From assembly GCF_001661345.1 (NCBI RefSeq), contig NW_017962915.1:1288487-1352486 (forward strand): a stretch of 64,000 nucleotides of DNA. The letters are read 5' to 3'. This document shows, in pieces, positions 61,435 through 64,000 of this stretch. Numbering within the stretch: position 1 is the first letter of the stretch; each line of letters begins with the position of its first letter. The DNA comes from Ascoidea rubescens DSM 1968 (lineage: Eukaryota; Ascomycota; Saccharomycetes; Ascoideales; Ascoideaceae). Position numbers and translations under genes: made by a program. Below the pieces are notes generated by a model. The model saw only the letters and a program-made list of their open reading frames with translations. It did not search any database and was not told the origin of the DNA.

Positions 61435-62364
61435 TTAATTGATAGCAGAACAGTGAGGAGTAGGAATTTCAACGCATGGAGCATATGTGGCCCCGGTGGT
61501 GGTGTACGACGTGTACTGCGACGACAACGAGGTCGAGGTGGCACGAAGACATGGTGTGCATGGAACTGTGTAGGTGGATCTGTTCACAATCTTGGTGACT
61601 AATGGAACAGGTCTCTTGCCGATCTTGGTGAACCCGTAGATTGGAATTTGCTTGTTGTCCTGGTCAAACACAACACCCCATTTCTGGATGTTTTTCACTG
61701 GCTTGCTGACAACTTCAGCCAACTTGTCGCCCACCTGGCTGCATCCTTCGCCCCAGAACTCACCGGCATAATCAAGAGCTAATGTGGTGTGAGTAGCTTG
61801 GGCACACTGTGTGCATGGAACATATTCAGTGATGGTCTTGGTGCCACTTTTGTAGCGGGTAGTAGCAATAGGAACTTTGATGTTGTTGGTGATGGTGAAT
61901 CCGAATACTGGCGTGGCCTTGATGATGTTGAACGTGTTTTGGTTGTAGACGTATCCCCAGCAGTCTCTGATAAGGCCTGTGGCAGGTATGTATCCAGCTG
62001 GAGGACTGTAGCCCAAGATGGCTTTGAAGTCAAGATTCAATTTCAAAATGCTCAAGATGGAGCTGAGTTGCACTGGACAGGTTCCGGTGGAACAACTCAC
62101 AAAGTTACCACCACATCCAAATAAAGTGTACACCAAGTTGTCAACCACACCAAGAACTCCGTCAACAAGATTGCCAACAGTGTTGGTGACACCCCCAACG
62201 ACATTGCAAAGACCAAGGAGACATGCTTCGGCATCAGCATTGGCATCAGCATTGGCATCAGCATTGGCCATGGCATCCCTCTTGACCAAGTCCAATGGGC
62301 TCCCGTAAACAGAGACAGCAAGAAGGGCTGACGAAGCAACAGCAGCAACTCTCGAAAAACGCAT
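61435..62364 (-). CDS. Secreted Cys-rich protein with Kex2 site and Asn-Ala-Asp-Ala repeats
   Basis: This 309-residue protein starts at ATG 62362-62364. Residues 1-21 form a signal peptide; a Lys-Arg (28-29) Kex2-type site follows, then a run of Ala-x dipeptides (NADANADANADAEA, 34-47). On the plus strand this run is the 12-bp repeat GCATTGGCATCA (about 62222-62270). The mature part has many cysteines and an internal duplication of about 40 residues: VFGFTITNNIKVPIATTRYK ... YVPCTQCAQATHTTL (153-195) and IYGFTKIGKRPVPLVTKIV ... YTVPCTPCLRATSTSL (242-280). It ends CSAIN without a GPI-type hydrophobic tail, so it is secreted or wall-bound by other links. No family function was recognised; it resembles yeast mannoproteins. 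Codon use is richer in GC than that of its neighbours, as in highly expressed genes. Confidence 0.75.
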   Translation of the reverse strand: MRFSRVAAVASSALLAVSVYGSPLDLVKRDAMANADANADANADAEACLLGLCNVVGGVTNTVGNLVDGVLGVVDNLVYTLFGCGGNFVSCSTGTCPVQLSSILSILKLNLDFKAILGYSPPAGYIPATGLIRDCWGYVYNQNTFNIIKATPVFGFTITNNIKVPIATTRYKSGTKTITEYVPCTQCAQATHTTLALDYAGEFWGEGCSQVGDKLAEVVSKPVKNIQKWGVVFDQDNKQIPIYGFTKIGKRPVPLVTKIVNRSTYTVPCTPCLRATSTSLSSQYTSYTTTGATYAPCVEIPTPHCSAIN

Positions 62365-63904
62365 GATTGTATGTGATTGTCAGCAGCACCTTTGGTTCCA
62401 AACTCGACGAGACAAGTGTAGCAGTGATAGATTCAGGTTGTGTGGTTTTGTTGGCAGTGGTTAGAACTGGATAGTGAGTAGCAGACAGCAAACAACACAA
62501 TGAACAATGGATGGTGGAATAGAATGGTTGTGAAATATTGTTGGGCAATTGAGCAGGATTCTCATCTCTTATATGCGAATCTATCCAGTTGTAAATGGGT
62601 TTGCATGCAATTGTTAAACAGCACGAATCTTGATCGATCAGAAACAAATCTCGATCAGAAACAAATCCCAATCAGACACAAATATCAATCAGGTACTGTT
62701 CAGCTTTGCTTTGACCTTGGTTATTGCATCTTTGTATCTTGTCTGCAAACCTGCTGTTGGAATTAGAACTGGCTATTTGCTTCTTTGTTTTGTTGATATT
62801 CTTTGATACTCAATACTCAATACTCAATAGTTTATACTCAATAGCGCTCTATGGTGCTCTTTGATACTTCTTGACACTGTTTGATATTGTCAGTGGCTCG
62901 CATTGTTGCATTTCAGCACCAGTTTAAGCCCTTTTGTTCCACTAACTTGCTTATTGTGTCGATTCTATCGCCTGTGCTTGGTCCCTGTGCTTGGTCCCTG
63001 TGCTGGGGTCTCTGTAGTCAAGTCTCTGTGTTTGCCAATTTCATTTCATTTCTTTCTATTTTATTCTATTCAATTCTACTCTACTCTATTCTACTCTAAT
63101 CTAATCTATTTCATCCAACTTGCTTTCATTTCTCTAGAAGACCCATCGGGCATAGGGGGTTGTAACTGCGTCTGTATGATGCGAACAGTGCCAATAATGG
63201 CTACAGTGCTGATTGGTATTGGTTGGTGTTGGCAAATGTTAATTGTCAAAGCTGGCTGATATGTACTGGGAGTGATTATTTCAAATAACAGAGCTGAATA
63301 CGTCAAAAGTGATCGTCGACCAGAGCCGCCAATTACATCTCACTATTACAGTATCACTATTACAGTATCGCTGTGTGCTATTCAGTAGGTCGTAAAGAAG
63401 ACCACTTTTCAAGTAGATAAATGTGTTTTGAGTAGCATGCTGAGTTGGTTCTGGAATAAGGGATTGGGTTTTTGGAGTCTATTACATAATTTGGCAAGAT
63501 TGTTGCAACAAACAACCAACATTCCTGCTTGATGATTTAATATCCACCAACTTCTGCTTCCATTATATCCTCTGTGTCTACTGTGTCTACTGTATTCACT
63601 GTATTTATTGTATTTTCTGTATTCATTGTATTCACTGTATTTTTTGGATTTATCGTAATTATCGTAATTATTGTAGTTGTTGTCGTTATTGTTGTTATTG
63701 TAGTTATTATATTTAAGTGATTTCAGTATTGAATCATGTCTGGTGTAGCAAGCTATCAAACAACAGATTACCATCAGTGTCAATTGCTAATAATAACCAT
63801 AATGCCAATGATTGCAACACTAAACAACAACGCTAACTCGATAGCTAGTGGTATGCATCTATACATAACGCATTGATAATTGATACCAACAAATATCATG
63901 GGAT

Positions 63905-64000
<96 letters not shown>
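62365..64000. other. Region upstream of the secreted-protein gene to the window end
   Basis: This 1.6-kb region has no recognised gene. It holds short low-complexity blocks: ATACTCAAT repeats (62812-62842), a TTCTACTCTA-type pentamer block (63050-63115), a CTGTATTCA/TGTATTTAT degenerate tandem repeat (63575-63710) and the (AAT)n run at the end. The proximal part should contain the promoter of the secreted-protein gene. A minus-strand frame over 63409-63783 merely translates the repeat block and is not called. Confidence 0.5.
63906..64000. repeat. (AAT)n microsatellite running off the window
   Basis: This is an uninterrupted AAT trinucleotide run of more than 30 units that continues to the last base, so its real length is unknown. 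Confidence 0.97.

Noticed and set aside
63409-63783. Asn/Tyr-rich frame on the minus strand
   Set aside because: It is a translation of a degenerate short tandem repeat; no start context and no domain.
63906-64000. Terminal AAT run as a telomere repeat
   Set aside because: Yeast telomere repeats are G/T-rich and irregular; this is a plain trinucleotide microsatellite cut by the window edge.

Overview
The window is nuclear DNA of a budding yeast (Saccharomycotina). Genes are compact and almost all intronless, and the sequence is AT-rich with Asn/Ser homopolymer runs in the proteins. The few introns carry yeast-type signals (GTATGT donors, CTAAC branch sites). Most products match Saccharomyces-type families: Hda1, Ark1/Prk1, Cog3, Sng1, Sit1/Arn, Pot1, Snm1, Aim19, Sds3, Shp1, Siw14, Dss1, Pst2. 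A small spliced gene at 40.1 kb encodes an NDUFB3-like subunit of respiratory complex I. Saccharomycetaceae lost complex I, so the organism lies outside that family. The exact lineage and the meaning of CTG codons cannot be settled from this window.

Layout. 0-7 kb: the end of a GNAT acetyltransferase gene, then a long AT-rich gene desert holding one Asn-rich orphan ORF and one decayed coding relic. 7-35 kb: HDA1 deacetylase, ARK1/PRK1 kinase, COG3, a NIPA-like transporter, an SNG1-like membrane protein, a small heat-shock protein, a siderophore transporter, peroxisomal thiolase, a GH15 glucoamylase and an amino-acid permease, with large intergenic gaps. 35-40 kb: a graveyard with a broken F-box/leucine-rich-repeat gene, a second decayed copy of its F-box part and two more coding relics. 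40-44.4 kb: complex I subunit, SNM1, AIM19 and a broken EF-1alpha (TEF) copy. 44.8-62.4 kb: SDS3, SHP1, the divergent H4/H3 pair, SIW14, DSS1, PST2, a STIMATE-family protein, an uncharacterised membrane-anchored protein and a secreted Cys-rich protein. The window ends inside an (AAT)n microsatellite.

The genes form no operon-like system; neighbours are arranged head-to-head, tail-to-tail or in tandem as usual in yeast. Thematic links: HDA1 and SDS3 belong to two histone deacetylase complexes, H3/H4 are their substrates, SNM1 and DSS1 act in RNA processing or decay, and glucoamylase, the permease and the siderophore transporter handle nutrient uptake. The most informative points are three introns that hide true gene starts (complex I subunit, SDS3, PST2), the TEF and F-box/LRR pseudogenes, and several GC-rich palindromic patches in otherwise AT-rich spacers. 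No tRNA, rRNA, CRISPR array, complete transposon or viral element was recognised.
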